64,000 bases of DNA from Dendrophyllia cribrosa (Eukaryota > Cnidaria > Anthozoa > Scleractinia > Dendrophylliidae), in NCBI GenBank assembly GCA_024195265.1, contig JAJLRJ010000013.1:11394832-11458831 (forward strand), given 5' to 3'. Numbering within the stretch: the first letter of the stretch is position 1; every line of letters starts with the position of its first letter. Positions 35,301 to 43,976 of this stretch are shown piece after piece. Both the position numbers and the translations under genes were made by a program. The notes below the pieces were generated by a model. That model made no database searches. It was not told where the DNA came from and worked only from the letters and a program-made list of their open reading frames with translations.

Positions 35301-38300
35301 GCCGTCAATCATAATTATAGTGACAAACATTGGACCCCTGAAAGCAGAAACTGACAAAATAATTCGAAATCCACCAATTACAACCCACAAACATGACCTT
35401 TAGACCATTTTGCTTAAAGCATCGTTGTTTCCTGAGACGTCCTTTGTGATATTTGCGGCAGTAAAAAACGAAAGTGTTGGTTGAGTTTTGAACTTCAATT
35501 TTCGCGTTATGATTGTAAAGCGCAATAATCTTCCGATTGTCATGGGCGTTATGTATCGATGATACTAAAAGCGTTTTGTATTTTGATCATTTTAACTGGC
35601 AGTTTCTTGGTGCTTCGGATGTTGTGATCACCAGGTGACGTAAAACAAAAAGATTCAAAAGACACTAAACAATATGAGTACGCAGCTCTTACAAGGTCTT
35701 CTCTGATTTGCTGAGAAAACAATAGAACAAACAACGCAACAATGGACTCTAGCCCTGAAAACAATAGAGCTGCGTGGTTCCCAGGTCCAATGAAATTAGA
35801 GGTTGTTAAGAGCTCCGTGGCATCTGAACAATAGGGAGCTTAAGCAACCACGACGGCGACGGCAGCGAGAACGGCACAAAACAATAGGTTTAATGAGCGA
35901 AAACAATGCCTCTGCACGTGCGTTTTACATTTTGGTACATTTCTTTGCCGTTGCCTGCAAAACAACAACGTGAAATGATCAAATTATAGGTTTTGTGGAG
36001 AACGTGGACACACGACGGTTAAATTTCCTTTCTCCATTTGAACTGGAAAACCATTCCTTCAAATTTAGCTCCTGGACAATCCAGACACATTAGACAAACT
36101 AAACAAATTGGAACAACTGCAAAGTAGTTTAAAAATGCGCGAATCCTTTTTTCAAGTGACGTTTTCCTTGGCGTTGCCGTCGTCGTTGCTTAAGCTCTCT
36201 AATATCAACAACACAACACAACACAATAGCCAACCAACAATAGTTTCCGCAACACCAAGAAATGCTCATTTAAATGTACATGTAGATCAGTAAATATTAT
36301 AATGACCTACTGTCCAAAGTGATGTCCGTTGTTTTTATGCCTCAAAGTTTCTGTGGATCCGAACGGAGGACACTTGAAGGGATAGTTGAGAGGTCCCAAC
36401 AGGAAAATGGGACACCTTATTGAGACTTATATAACGGAGTAACTGGTTAGCTTTCAGTTACTGTAAGGGGTAGCAGTTTATATTTTTAAATTTAGGACTA
36501 AGCAACCCGAGAAGCTAGGTGGTACAGTGGTACGGTAGGCTATGTAAGCCTAAGCCTAGCTAAGGTCACAGGTTCAATCCGGAGTGGGGATTTTACACTT
36601 AAAAATTTATTTAAAATAAAATTCTAAGTGTCGACATTACGTTATATAAGTCTCAATAAGGAGTCTTGGGCCCTCGATCTCATCTATCCCTTCAAGTGCT
36701 TTCCGATCCGAGCACTGTTTAAGACTCACTTTGATAATGCCCTGACGATATTTATCATCAGTAAGACGACAGACTTATTGCAAAAAAGGGAGATGAAAGT
36801 GCAAAAGTTAGAATCTGAATATTATTTGAGTTTAAAAGTCATAATTTTACTGGAATGGCATGTAGAAGGCACAAGTGCAATAACTGGTCACAAATGTAAT
36901 AAAGTCACAAGTGTAATAAGGTTTGGTTACAAATGTAATAAAGGTTATACACATAGGCACAAACGTGATTAATGGCACCTGTCATTCAAAGTTAATGGCG
37001 TCATCAGTCATCATGGTTTTAATTTTGCTATTTTACATCATTTAAGGTATCACCCAGCTAAAAAGAAATTGCCAGTTGGCAAAATTGAAGATTATATTTT
37101 ATGTTTGAATAAATCTCATCAAGAGCTCTCTTAAAAAAAGTCCAGAGAAAATATATATTTCTACAGAAAGGTATTGAGTGGAAAATATTTCTCCATGTTA
37201 ATTAACTTAATGGACCGCTAACAAGTCCCTTTTGCACGCGTGACACTCAACACGACATAATTTTAAGGCGAATGGTGTTCACAATTCACATCCGTTTCAT
37301 TGAAGTTTTCATACACGATTCATTGTTTTGGAGTTTACCTAGCGAAAATATTGAAATGCTGTATTCAACTTTGTTAGGAAAGCAGTTCGCTTATTTTTTT
37401 TTTACTGCGAGGGCGAATGCACTGATCATAAAAGCAAAAAAGAAAGCAATTACATGGATCTCTATCTCTTATTTACCCTAAAAGGGTCGCTTATAGGTAC
37501 AGCTGAGGACATTTTGAAGCTGTATAAAAAAAAATCCCTATCAGGTATCAAATTTGAAAGATAGATGCTATTCACTTTTGTGCCTATGCGTGAAAACTTT
37601 ATTACATTTGTGACCAAACCTTATTATAATATAAATATACGTTGAGCCACGTAGCACTGGTGATACAAACAAGGAATCAGAATTTACACACAGAGCTATT
37701 TCTCTGATTCCTTGTTTGTATCACCAGTGCTACGTGGCTCAACATTTATTTGTACCCTTCACATTCTCTTTGCCACGAATTGCCACCCTATTACCCACAA
37801 TCTGCTCCCGTACGGCCTCGTGGCTCAAGCGGTAGAGCGACGCAATTCGTGGCAATGAGAATGTGAAGGGTACAAATAAATGTTGAGCCACATAGCACTG
37901 GTGATACAAACAACGAATCAGGAGGAGATCGTGGGTTCGAATCCCACCGAGGTCAAAGATTTTTTTCTTTCCCTCGTGTGGTCCCTCATTTCCATACTAG
38001 TACAGGGAAATTTATGGGTTGACCTTAGCACTATAATTTACACACAGAGTTAATTATCTGATTCCTTGCTTATTATATTATACTTGTGACTTTATTGCAT
38101 TTGTGCCCAATTATTACATAGCAATCCTGCAAAGGTTAGGCTAGGTATAGTAGCGTATCTATTTAAAGGGAACCTCCATTGTCAGAAAAAATTGACGTTA
38201 AATTGTTGGAAATAAAGTCGAAATTTAAATTTTTAAAAGAACAGGTGCAAATATAATTTTAGTGTACAAATAAAATGGATATAATTATCGCCTATTTTCG

Positions 38301-39618
38301 CTTTTAAATTTCCAGCGCGCCGCCATTTTGAATTATTATGACGTGTTACGGTTGCCGCTATTGTTAAAGGTGATGTTGCACGGGACGATTCGCAACGACG
38401 ATTTTTAGCGCAATAAAATTAACGACAGGTATATTACACGAAACAACTTGGGCAAAATTCGTGTTTTTGCGTTGCAAGTTTCTTGAAGCTGAATAAAAAA
38501 CTCGCAACAAAAAAATTGCGAAGAAAATCGTCCGTGCACCCATGTTGCGCTAAAAATCGTCGTTGCGAATCGTACCGTGTAACATCAACTTAAGAATCGA
38601 AGTTCTTTTGTATGCAACAATTAGACAACCGTAACACGTCATAAATATTCAAAATGGCGGCGCGCCGGAAATTTAAAAGGGAAAATAGGCGATATTCATA
38701 TCCATTTTTTGTACCCTAAAATTATATTTGCACCTGTTTTTTAAACATTTTTAATTTAGACTTTATTTCCAACAATTTAACGTCAATTTGTTGTAACAAT
38801 GGAGGTTCCCTTTAATAACTTCAAGGGCGCGTTCTTTTGGGAATAGTATTCCGTTCATTCTGAAGACGGAATAGGTCCTAAAAGAACACGAATACTGTCT
38901 ATTCCGTTATTTCCATTCCGGAATAGTCCCAAAAGAACTCGCCCTAAGTCAAACAGAGTTCCGTGAATGAGTTTTTATTATATTTGATGTTTTCCTAATG
39001 TAAATAATTGAATCATTGCCTGGCTTTACGCTCAATTCTTTCGCGACGACTATTTCTCGCGAGATCTTTGCTGCAGATCGCGAGTTACTTATAAATTACT
39101 TTCGCCGATTACAATTTCATTCGGAGCTATTATGGTGGATTTTTTATCGTCGCAGCATTTCAATTTTGATGTATACATGTATCTGCTTCTCGGGAACTGG
39201 CAGTGAACGACAACCATATATGAATTGATTGTAAAATAAACAACGAGATTTGCAGCCATAATTCAGTGCAATCATACTGTGTTACTTTCTTTACTTAGCC
39301 AGTCCTGATACCAATGCAATAGCAGACAGCGAGTCCTTTCCGTACAAATTGGTTAGTCCAACTGGGAGTGAACCCATCAAGATCGCTCAGATACCAGGTG
39401 TGCCTGGAGGTATACGATGTTATCTGCAGTCTGGGCCAGGATTTGGAAACGAGCAGTACTTCGATCTTGTGGTATGGCACCCGTCGGCTCCTATGCGTGT
39501 GTTTACGAGTGTAGGTTTTGGATTTACGATTCCTCAAAACGCCAACAAAGAAACTTTCTTCACCGGCTCAAGAAACTCTGACGTCACTGAACTAGAGGTT
39601 TTCAAAATTTATTTTTAA
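8393..39618 (+). CDS. BTB/T1 (KCTD-like) - TLDc domain protein, three exons
   Basis: Exons are 8393-8739, 34840-35207 and 39299-39618. Splice phases agree (CG+G = Arg, then G+CC = Ala), giving 344 residues. Residues 15-57 are charged and helical. Residues 62-155 form a T1-type BTB domain ([14 protein letters not shown], then [20 protein letters not shown] across the first junction). Residues about 168-344 form a TLDc domain ([31 protein letters not shown], and the C-terminal ELEVFKIYF). T1/BTB domains self-associate and in KCTD proteins often bridge to cullin-3. TLDc domains are tied to oxidative-stress resistance and V-ATPase regulation. The actual role here is unknown. Intron 1 is 26,100 bp and consists mostly of nested transposons; intron 2 is 4,091 bp. 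The start is the first ATG of the helical segment. No premature stop is seen in any exon. Confidence 0.92.
9145..9205. repeat. Minisatellite of about 10-bp units (GGAATGGT core)
   Basis: TGGAATGGTGGAATGG-type units repeat about six times in intron 1 of the BTB-TLDc gene. Confidence 0.75.
9705..10144. repeat. Low-complexity (TAATAG)n start and short direct repeat
   Basis: TAATAATAATAGTAATAG at 9709-9735 is followed by TTTATTTAATGTCAATAATG, and a 17-base unit (acaatttaagttataat) occurs twice at about 9817-9856. The arrangement resembles the 3' end of a LINE-like element in reverse orientation, but no protein remnant supports that. The rest of the stretch shows nothing recognisable. Confidence 0.3.
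10490..10916 (-). pseudogene. Harbinger (HARBI1-like) transposase N-terminal remnant in element A
   Basis: The minus-strand frame begins [18 protein letters not shown] at 10916. It meets a TGA at 10722-10724, then continues in frame with [20 protein letters not shown] and [12 protein letters not shown] up to [17 protein letters not shown] near 10490. This order matches the N-terminal, DNA-binding half of Harbinger transposases. The catalytic DDE half is absent: after FGVS the sequence passes into the terminal region of the element. It cannot encode an active transposase. Confidence 0.8.
10970..11150. repeat. Hairpin MITE inside element A
   Basis: Left arm GAAAAAATATACAACTAGAG and right arm TTAGTTGTATATTTTTCC enclose a second pairing (ggacagccaagctgtcc with aggacagcttgactg). 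The same hairpin occurs in element B at about 11740-11900, so it was there before the mirror copy arose or belongs to the element. Confidence 0.7.
11740..11905. repeat. Hairpin MITE inside element B
   Basis: This is the counterpart of the hairpin at 10970-11150. The arms are ATATACAACTAGAGAATGAG and its complement, with an inner pairing of GGACAGTCAAGCTGTCC type. The stem is nearly perfect over about 60 bases. Confidence 0.7.
11929..12330 (+). pseudogene. Harbinger (HARBI1-like) transposase N-terminal remnant in element B
   Basis: This plus-strand mirror of the remnant in element A starts [18 protein letters not shown]. It has the same TGA codon at 12121-12123 directly before [14 protein letters not shown], then [15 protein letters not shown] and [11 protein letters not shown]. 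The copy loses the [12 protein letters not shown] block because of a deletion near 12320. The DDE region is missing here too. Confidence 0.8.
13200..13412 (+). repeat. 18-bp minisatellite (CCCGGCGGAAAACTCAGA)
   Basis: The unit repeats with interruptions of CCCCTCGAAATTTCAAAAC type. Because 18 is a multiple of three, a frame encoding repeated DPAENS is open through it. This is a by-product of the repeat, not a gene. The mirror array lies at about 14270-14420. Confidence 0.85.
14268..14420 (-). repeat. Mirror copy of the 18-bp minisatellite
   Basis: This is the reverse complement of the array at 13200-13412 (GGGTCTGAGTTTTCCGCC units), forming the other arm of the inner fold-back. Confidence 0.85.
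15259..15972. mobile_element. 714-bp TIR element nested in the loop of element C, TSD TTA
   Basis: The left end GGGCCTGTTTATATGGAGAA and its complement at the right end are nearly perfect inverted repeats of about 55 bases, flanked by TTA at 15256-15258 and 15973-15975. The duplication fits a Harbinger-type non-autonomous element. A further palindrome of GGCTCGGCTAGCCGGG type lies at about 15740-15850. Positions about 15387-15710 match another small element that occurs independently at 46749-47104. Confidence 0.8.
17950..18395 (+). repeat. Sub-terminal array of ~20-bp units in the left arm
   Basis: Units such as CAAATGGTTTAGCGTAATGT and CAAATGGTTTAGCGTGACAC alternate, with variants (GTTTAACGTAACAT, GGTCTAACGTAGTGT). 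Roughly twenty units can be counted. Arrays like this next to transposon ends commonly serve as transposase binding sites; that role is inferred here. Confidence 0.85.
18596..18613 (+). promoter_or_regulatory. Possible leader-exon end with inward splice donor in the left arm
   Basis: CATCGGCTTTATTGAAAAT is followed by CACTCG|GTAAGT. The same context is present in the right arm facing inward (boundary at 32261 on the minus strand). Both element genes lie downstream of it in the matching orientation, so it may be the donor of a common untranslated leader. No transcript evidence is available. Confidence 0.35.
19020..19280. repeat. Two long poly-G tracts
   Basis: Runs of about 20 or more G occur at about 19041-19061 and 19252-19275, the second preceded by GACGGGGAGGG. 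Both follow copies of a short direct repeat (GGCACGATCAAACAAAGA at 18969 and 19208). Confidence 0.85.
19412..22095 (+). CDS. DDE integrase/transposase of the 15.7-kb element, five exons
   Basis: Exons are 19412-19731 (with a frame break between about 19585 and 19620), 20039-20209, 20494-20686, 20807-21362 and 21880-22095; phases agree at all four junctions. The second exon contains a helix-turn-helix ([20 protein letters not shown]). The catalytic core has Asp in WHMDGNHK (20664), Asp in RGDMGVEN (20955) and Glu in [10 protein letters not shown] (21066), i.e. about D-56-D-36-E, like retroviral integrases. It would cut and join element ends in the nucleus. The ORF from 19412 ends at a TAG near 19617, while the downstream protein is in another frame ([17 protein letters not shown]). 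This suggests a one-base indel, so this copy may be inactive. An alternative is an unrecognised splice. The family is known to me as intron-containing 'integrase core domain' predictions in fish and cnidarians. Confidence 0.85.
21636..21664. repeat. Poly-C tract in integrase intron 4
   Basis: A run of about 24 C follows GGATTATCTCCTTC. It generates a spurious proline-rich frame. Confidence 0.85.
22096..25276. other. Region between the convergent integrase and E3 genes
   Basis: No supported gene. Frames near 23084, 23599 and 23995 lack domains. One hAT-like miniature element (24273-24607) is inserted here. Motifs such as AAATGATCTAACACGATAT (24251-24269) and CTAAAATGACCTAACGTGTT (24611 onward) loosely resemble the sub-terminal repeats of the arms. 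Shared 3' processing signals for the two genes could lie here but I cannot identify them. Confidence 0.45.
24273..24607. mobile_element. Small hAT-like non-autonomous element
   Basis: It begins CAGGGGCGTAGCTAGC and ends with a poly-C run and CTG. The inner right part GGCTGGCTCCACACC pairs imperfectly with the left end. ATCTA flanks both sides (24268-24272, 24608-24612). A CAGGG start is typical of hAT termini, although the visible duplication is only 5 bp instead of the usual 8. Confidence 0.6.
25277..31617 (-). CDS. HECT-type E3 ubiquitin ligase of the 15.7-kb element, nine exons seen
   Basis: Exons in coding order: 31617-31438, 31137-31065, 30232-30069, 29399-29129, 28517-27963, 27539-27407, 26586-26450, 25827-25650, 25500-25277; about 640 residues. 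N-terminal part: [12 protein letters not shown], then a conserved module ([43 protein letters not shown]) and a CLVCKMPI...MRRHMEICG zinc-binding-like segment, then a Ser/Thr-rich linker. The HECT domain starts near [15 protein letters not shown] and ends with [18 protein letters not shown]; the catalytic Cys of TANTC is at 25355-25357. It resembles proteins annotated as G2/M phase-specific E3 ligase-like. All junction phases agree except exon 2 to 3, where the frame is off by one at a run of seven A (30226-30232), suggesting a slip or sequence error. The true start lies upstream, perhaps in the right arm. The C-terminus after the Cys is divergent. Confidence 0.85.
26263..26414. mobile_element. 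152-bp hairpin MITE in an E3-gene intron, TSD TTA
   Basis: Arms GGGTGGATTTCCACTGTCGC and the near-complement ending AACCCACC are flanked by TTA (26260-26262, 26415-26417). A perfect inner stem is built on GAGACGATGTATGAACAGCT. It lies just downstream of the seventh E3 exon (26450-26586). Confidence 0.85.
26829..27000. mobile_element. Hairpin MITE in an E3-gene intron
   Basis: TTAATAGACCAATTCCGATA and its complement form the ends of a nearly perfect stem of about 75 bases (CTTGGCTCCGAGGTTTAGGG pairs with its partner near 26943-26965). A diverged relative is found at about 48748-48880. Confidence 0.85.
30795..30840. repeat. Poly-G tract in an E3-gene intron
   Basis: A run of about 31 G follows GAGTGGGGGACG. 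It gives a proline-rich frame on the minus strand that is not a gene. Confidence 0.85.
31935..33306 (-). repeat. Right terminal inverted repeat of the 15.7-kb transposon
   Basis: This is the reverse complement of 17607-18939 with a few mismatches; the extra ~40 bases come from a different unit count in the ~20-bp array (about 32490-32945). The inward splice donor GTAAGT has its boundary at 32261 (minus strand), and the [10 protein letters not shown] frame is repeated from 32150 on the minus strand, upstream of the E3 gene. Confidence 0.9.
33313..34839. other. Remainder of BTB-TLDc intron 1
   Basis: It holds a poly-G tract (about 33588-33611), the dispersed motif at 33806-33840 shared with 497-532, and a minus-strand tRNA-derived repeat (34045-34125). 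The stretch ends with the acceptor TTTTAACTAAG before exon 2. No gene is seen. Confidence 0.5.
34045..34125 (-). repeat. tRNA-derived SINE-like fragment
   Basis: The minus strand reads TTAGCTGGTCTAATACACAA (A-box-like) and then TGTGTTCGAATCCTGG (B-box-like) at about tRNA spacing. No complete acceptor stem can be drawn, so a SINE head or tRNA pseudogene is more likely than a functional tRNA. Confidence 0.6.
35833..36200. mobile_element. 368-bp TIR element in BTB-TLDc intron 2
   Basis: The ends AGGGAGCTTAAGCAAC and the complement of GTTGCTTAAGCTCTCT share a CGACGGC-rich second block. AAT flanks both sides. No coding content, so a miniature DNA element. Confidence 0.65.
36495..36600 (+). repeat. 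tRNA-derived SINE-like sequence
   Basis: GCTAGGTGGTACAGTGGTA resembles an A box and CACAGGTTCAATCCGG a B box, followed by an AT-rich tail. Spacing of about 50 bases fits a pol III internal promoter. Confidence 0.55.
36868..38130. repeat. Inverted and direct repeats built on CACAAATGTAATAAAG
   Basis: Copies at about 36890-36955 on the plus strand are mirrored at about 37590-37625 and 38088-38120. Between them, a 45-base block (GAGCCACGTAGCACTGGTGA) occurs at 37645 (+), 37735 (-) and 37885 (+). The first two form a strong hairpin. Confidence 0.6.
37813..37958 (+). repeat. tRNA-like sequence split by an insertion
   Basis: GGCCTCG at 37813-37819 can pair over seven bases with CGAGGTC at 37948-37954. 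TGGCTCAAGCGGTAGAGC is a good A box/D arm and GTGGGTTCGAATCCCAC a perfect T arm. Between D and T arms lies extra sequence including the 45-base block repeated at 37645 and 37735. Without it the length would be close to a tRNA but a few bases short in the anticodon/variable region. It is a tRNA-derived SINE head or tRNA pseudogene interrupted by a repeat. Confidence 0.6.
38163..38813. mobile_element. TIR element (~650 bp) with a nested hairpin
   Basis: AAAGGGAACCTCCATTGT and its complement bound the element; arms extend about 190 bases and include CGGCGCGCC-type sequence. TA-type flanks suggest a Tc1/mariner-like MITE. A second palindromic element lies within at about 38365-38595 (GGTGATGTTGCACGGGACGA and complement). 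Confidence 0.75.
38824..38945. mobile_element. Hairpin MITE (~122 bp)
   Basis: AGGGCGCGTTCTTTTGGGAA and the complement of TTCCGGAATAGTCCCAAAAG form the arms, with inner repeats of the word GGAATA. Confidence 0.7.
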
Positions 39619-40595
39619 TCTCAATCCAAACTTTGAGCACAATTTGTTTTTTATTCAAAGAAATTGCTGTACTGAGTCTAAAGTACCTCGTGCATAACTG
39701 CTATAAGACTGGTAATAAGACCCTGCTGATTTAATTCACTTTTTTAGTTTATTAAATGATCATAGTGTGTAGGGATGATAGTTCTTGGAATTGAGTGACA
39801 CATGCCGAGAAAATATGGTAACAAGAACTCTACGAGTAGCGAAATCGGGCTTTAAACGTACATAAGAAAATAATAATTTTTATTATATCTCTCAGTTAGT
39901 ACGCGCGCTATGATTGGTCAAAGTACGGACCGCAAAATTTGAGAGTCCCAGCATCAGTCTAGCATCCGCTAACAAAAGTTTCAAAAGTTGTTTTCTACAT
40001 TAAAAATTATCCAGAGGAAACGTTTGGAGCTAAATGGGTTAATATGTCGGGTTACAAAAACTCTCTTCGATGAAATTAGCTATAACTTTAGCAAAAAACT
40101 GATTAGCCGCGAATCAAAAAGCATTGACAATTTTCTTGAGTATAAAGCTTACATGCTTATTGTTTTGGTATTTAGCTTATAGGCTGTAAGTTGTAAAAAC
40201 TCGAGTAACTTGGCAAATTCGTTTAACTTTAACAATTTAATTCAGCATTGAAAAAAGAGTACCTTTGTAGGAAAACTTCTCTATGAAAAACATAAAGCTG
40301 CAAAACAACTTGAAACGGTTTCCATCGGTAAACTGTATCATATAAGTTCTTGTCTAGTTATATAAAACTTAAGTTCGGAGTTATCGTTTGTGGCAGTGGC
40401 TCTAAGAAGAACAAACTTGAGGCTACAGAATTACGCTAAAAGTGTACCTTGATTCCTCAGCGAAATTTTTGTCCTTGCAGTGGATTCCATGAAAACAATT
40501 TTTGCGTATTCGCAAATACGCTCAGCTCTTGCTGCAGCTCACGCTGAAAATTTGTCAGGTGCGATTGAAATTCAAACTCATCCATGCACAAAGTT
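39619..40595. other. 3' flank of the BTB-TLDc gene, no gene seen
   Basis: Presumed 3' untranslated and intergenic sequence. A GCGCGCTATGATTGGTCAAAG motif at about 39904-39924 recurs in variants at 48238 and 57440. No confident polyadenylation site assigned. Confidence 0.4.
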
Positions 40596-41079
40596 CAGGG
40601 GCACCCAACGAACAATCTTTGGTAAAATGTATTATTTTACTAAAATAAATTAAAATACATGATATAAAAGCATTTCCAGGTGTTCTCGTACGTTGCTGGG
40701 AAAAATATATCTGTTCCTTTTTCCCAGCATAACACACAGGGAAATTCCCAGCCAGCTGGATAAAAAAATGTCTGTTTCACAGCCAGCAATTAAAAGAAAT
40801 GAATAAATGAAAAAAAAAAAACAATAATAATAAGTTACCAAAAGGGGCTTGGGAACTAATGAAACATTAATGGAAGTGTCCTCCGATTTTCTTCGACTCC
40901 AGTCTCTTTTCGATCTGCTCAAGTTAGCCAGCACAGTTTGTTCTTGCGACTCCTTTCTCAAGTCAACCAGCATAAAAATGGTCAGTTAAAAAATAAATAT
41001 GTACAGAATATTTTGCTAGCCAGTAAGAATTCCTCTGGGGAACAGATAAAGCGAGGAACAGATTCGTTGGGTGCCCCTG
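40596..41079. mobile_element. 484-bp TIR element with 6-bp target duplication
   Basis: CAGGGGCACCCAACGAA and its perfect complement bound the element, with AAAGTT on both sides (40590-40595, 41080-41085). No transposase frame is present, so it is non-autonomous. The superfamily is uncertain; CAGGG ends recall hAT but the duplication is 6 bp. Confidence 0.8.
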
Positions 41080-42852
41080 AAAGTTTGGCATGAAGCCACT
41101 AAAGCACAACGAAAAGCCAAAAACAGCTTGCAGTATTTGATGAGGAGATATTTTCAATATCCTTTTTGAAGTTTGAGAGTTTCTTCGTTCACCGCTGTAG
41201 ACCCAAAAGCTGCCACAGCCACATTTTCCAGTTTGACAAACACGTTTGTTTTGGCAATTTTATCGCGGCGTTTTCCTTCTTCTTTTCCTCACTTGTTTTC
41301 GCCAGTAACTAAGAATTTTTTCAAAGAAAACTACGTTGTGTCTGGTTTCCGTCGTCCTATCGAACACATGGAAGAATAAATTAATTTGTTTATAGAGTTT
41401 TCATTCAAGCCACGCAAGTTCACGCCGAATCGAGGACCGATCACACTATTTTTGAAAGCCAATAAAATTTGCTCTTTGCTTTCTTGTGACGTACGTCAGT
41501 CAAATGAAGCCGTCCATCTTTTGACTTGCAAGGTTTTCCTTTATCTCCGATTTAGAGATATAATAAATATCTTATTAGCCTCGTTTTTCTCGGTCCGTAC
41601 TCACGGTACGGACCTCGAACTCGGCTAATAAGAGGTATGTAGTATAGCTAGTAGTGTAACTACTCCACAATCGAAGATTCACAATGTAGACCACATTGAT
41701 TTTTTTTTTTATTTTTTTTATTGTCAAAATAACATTTTGTCTAGAATTGAGCATAAGATGAAGGCCAAGTGTAGGAAACAAGATAGAAAACTAACAGCAA
41801 GGAGGGGTGCGGGGGGGGGGGTTTGCGATGTTGCAATATTTCGGGAATGTTTTACATCTAATAGATAGCCCGCGATGTGCTCTCAAGATGACGTAAATAT
41901 TATGGGTTGTGGCGCTGCTGGGGGTCCGTGACGTCATCCAAAACGGCCGCCAAGACGGCCGCCATCTTGCATTTTACTAAAAATGAAAATTTATCGGGAA
42001 AATGTGGAAATTGCAAATATTGTTTGCTAGAGTTGCAAAATAACATACAATTAAACATTTTGATGCTTTTGGTAGCATTTTATATGTTTTTTCACTGGAA
42101 AAAGGTGAACATATCGAAAAAAAATATCGATGACCCCCTCCCCTGTATTACAATGATGTTCTAATGAGTAGAACACTAAGGTTAGTTTTAACACTAGATA
42201 TTCCGCAGTGTAAAAGGAGGCTTTTACAAATATCTGTAAAAGTGAGAAACGGCGAGAAAATCATTATCACTTGGTACCTTCTAGAGTGTTGTACATGTGA
42301 TCTATACTCCTCGTAATACGTTATTCAAGAGTAAACGTGATGAGACCACATCAAACATGAGTCGAAGAATATAGTGTATAATGCTACCTAAAACTAAAAC
42401 CGTTTAAAAACTAAGACTCCAAGGTACATGTTTATATTAAACTGATCTGTTAGTTATTTCACAAGATACTGATATAACACTTATCCACACATCTTTGACA
42501 TTATCCTTGCATTGCAGGTTATCTCAATAAATGCCACTTGACCTTTTTCCTCTGTGGAGCAAATACTATGCCGGATTTTATTGACACACTCGCTAAAATG
42601 CATGAGTCAATAACACGAGTGTCATTTTCCTAGAGGGTTTGCTAAGCATTACAATCACATTGGCATTTTATATCCGTTTTTTTTTTAATTATGAAATACG
42701 GCCTAAGAAAACATACAAATTTAAACCATATCTTTATCTCTCCAACAATAGAATTCAGAATGATCAAGACTGTGAACGTAAACCGATCTGGTCAGGTCTG
42801 CAACATTGCACGACAAGTCATGCTATGAGAATGTAAACATAATCCTCATCCA
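41080..42852. other. Intergenic, no gene seen
   Basis: Contains a hairpin at about 41562-41640 (TATTAGCCTCGTTTTTCTCG / complement, with GGTCCGTACTCACGGTACGG centre), a T-rich run at 41701-41720 and a G tract at 41808-41821. No frame shows a recognisable domain. Confidence 0.4.
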
Positions 42853-43190
42853 GTGTGAAGATCATCTATCGCGGCCTGAAGATAGGTTTTCATGCAATGA
42901 AAAGCTAATAAGCTTAAGAACACTAGCTGCAAAAAATGAACATTGAATTGTTAAAGCGATGTTGACAAATATCGACCGTGGTTCATTATTATTTGGACGA
43001 ATTGCCTACATCTTGTCCAATAACATGGAGTAGATGCGATCGAGTGTGAAGATCTATCGCGGCCTCAAGATGGGTTGACTGGTTGTCGTTCAATGGAAAG
43101 CTAATAAGCCAAAGAGCACTAGCTGTAAAACATGGACATCGAATTGATAAAGCGACGTTGACTGTGGTTCATTATTATTTGGACGAATTG
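42853..43190 (+). repeat. Local tandem duplication (~190-bp period)
   Basis: 42853-43007 and 43044-43190 share GTGTGAAGATC, TCTATCGCGGCCT, AAAGCTAATAAGC, ACTAGCTG and TTCATTATTATTTGGACGAA in order. The copies differ at many positions, so the duplication is not recent. Confidence 0.8.
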
Positions 43191-43976
43191 GCGATTTGTC
43201 TTTTAAAATTGTCTCTTGGATCGGAGAAAGAAGGGAATGAATGCTGTATTAACTGTGACGTTGTCACGCTAACGTGTTACTTTTGTACCCTCAGTATTTC
43301 CTCCATGTGTGGAATGCGTATTAAGTTTCCCTTTAAGGTGTTTCGATACAGTTTTCTGGAGGTGATACCTCCATTTTTCAATGAGCTTTTAAGCGGTCTT
43401 CTCCAATCAATCAATAACTTTGTTATAGTGTCAAGCTTCTAGCGTGCCACCAGTGGCACACAAGTCAGATCAACGTGAAATTTTCACCACTAACTGGTTT
43501 TGAATTGAAGTTTGGCATGATATATTTTCTGGTAAAAGCGATATCACCATGACGACGATAAACAAGAAACTTTGAAATCAGTCAGTAAAAGTGAAATTTT
43601 GCGCGTTTAAGATTTCGCATTGAAAATCCCACATAGACATCTTAAAACATGGTATATGGCATATATATTTTGCAAAAATAAAAAAGAAATTCTGTATGTT
43701 TGATTTCAAATAAATCACAATAACATTTCAAACCTTACTATTTGTATACCGGTATTAAATTAATCGAGAGATTAACACTGGTTTTGTGAAATTACTTAAA
43801 GATGGAGTCAAAAAGTAGCTTGATGTTATGTTTGTACACCTTCAAAGGTTTGTTTACTTTCTCTTTTGCGATCTTGAGAAATACCTTTTTTCCTAACTTC
43901 GCTTCATGTGCAATTTTTGGGTAATTTTCGATTTTAATTTCTTTTGCACAATGTGGTTTTGAAAAATTTTACAAAT
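43191..43976. other. Intergenic, no gene seen
   Basis: The plus frame at 43083-43442 begins inside the tandem duplication and shows no recognisable domain. I do not call it a gene. Confidence 0.35.

Noticed and set aside
37813..37958. A functional tRNA gene
   Set aside because: Good acceptor and T arms, but the anticodon region cannot be folded even after removing the insert; a SINE head or pseudogene fits better.
43083..43442. 119-codon plus-strand frame
   Set aside because: It begins inside the tandem duplication and shows no domain or splice support.
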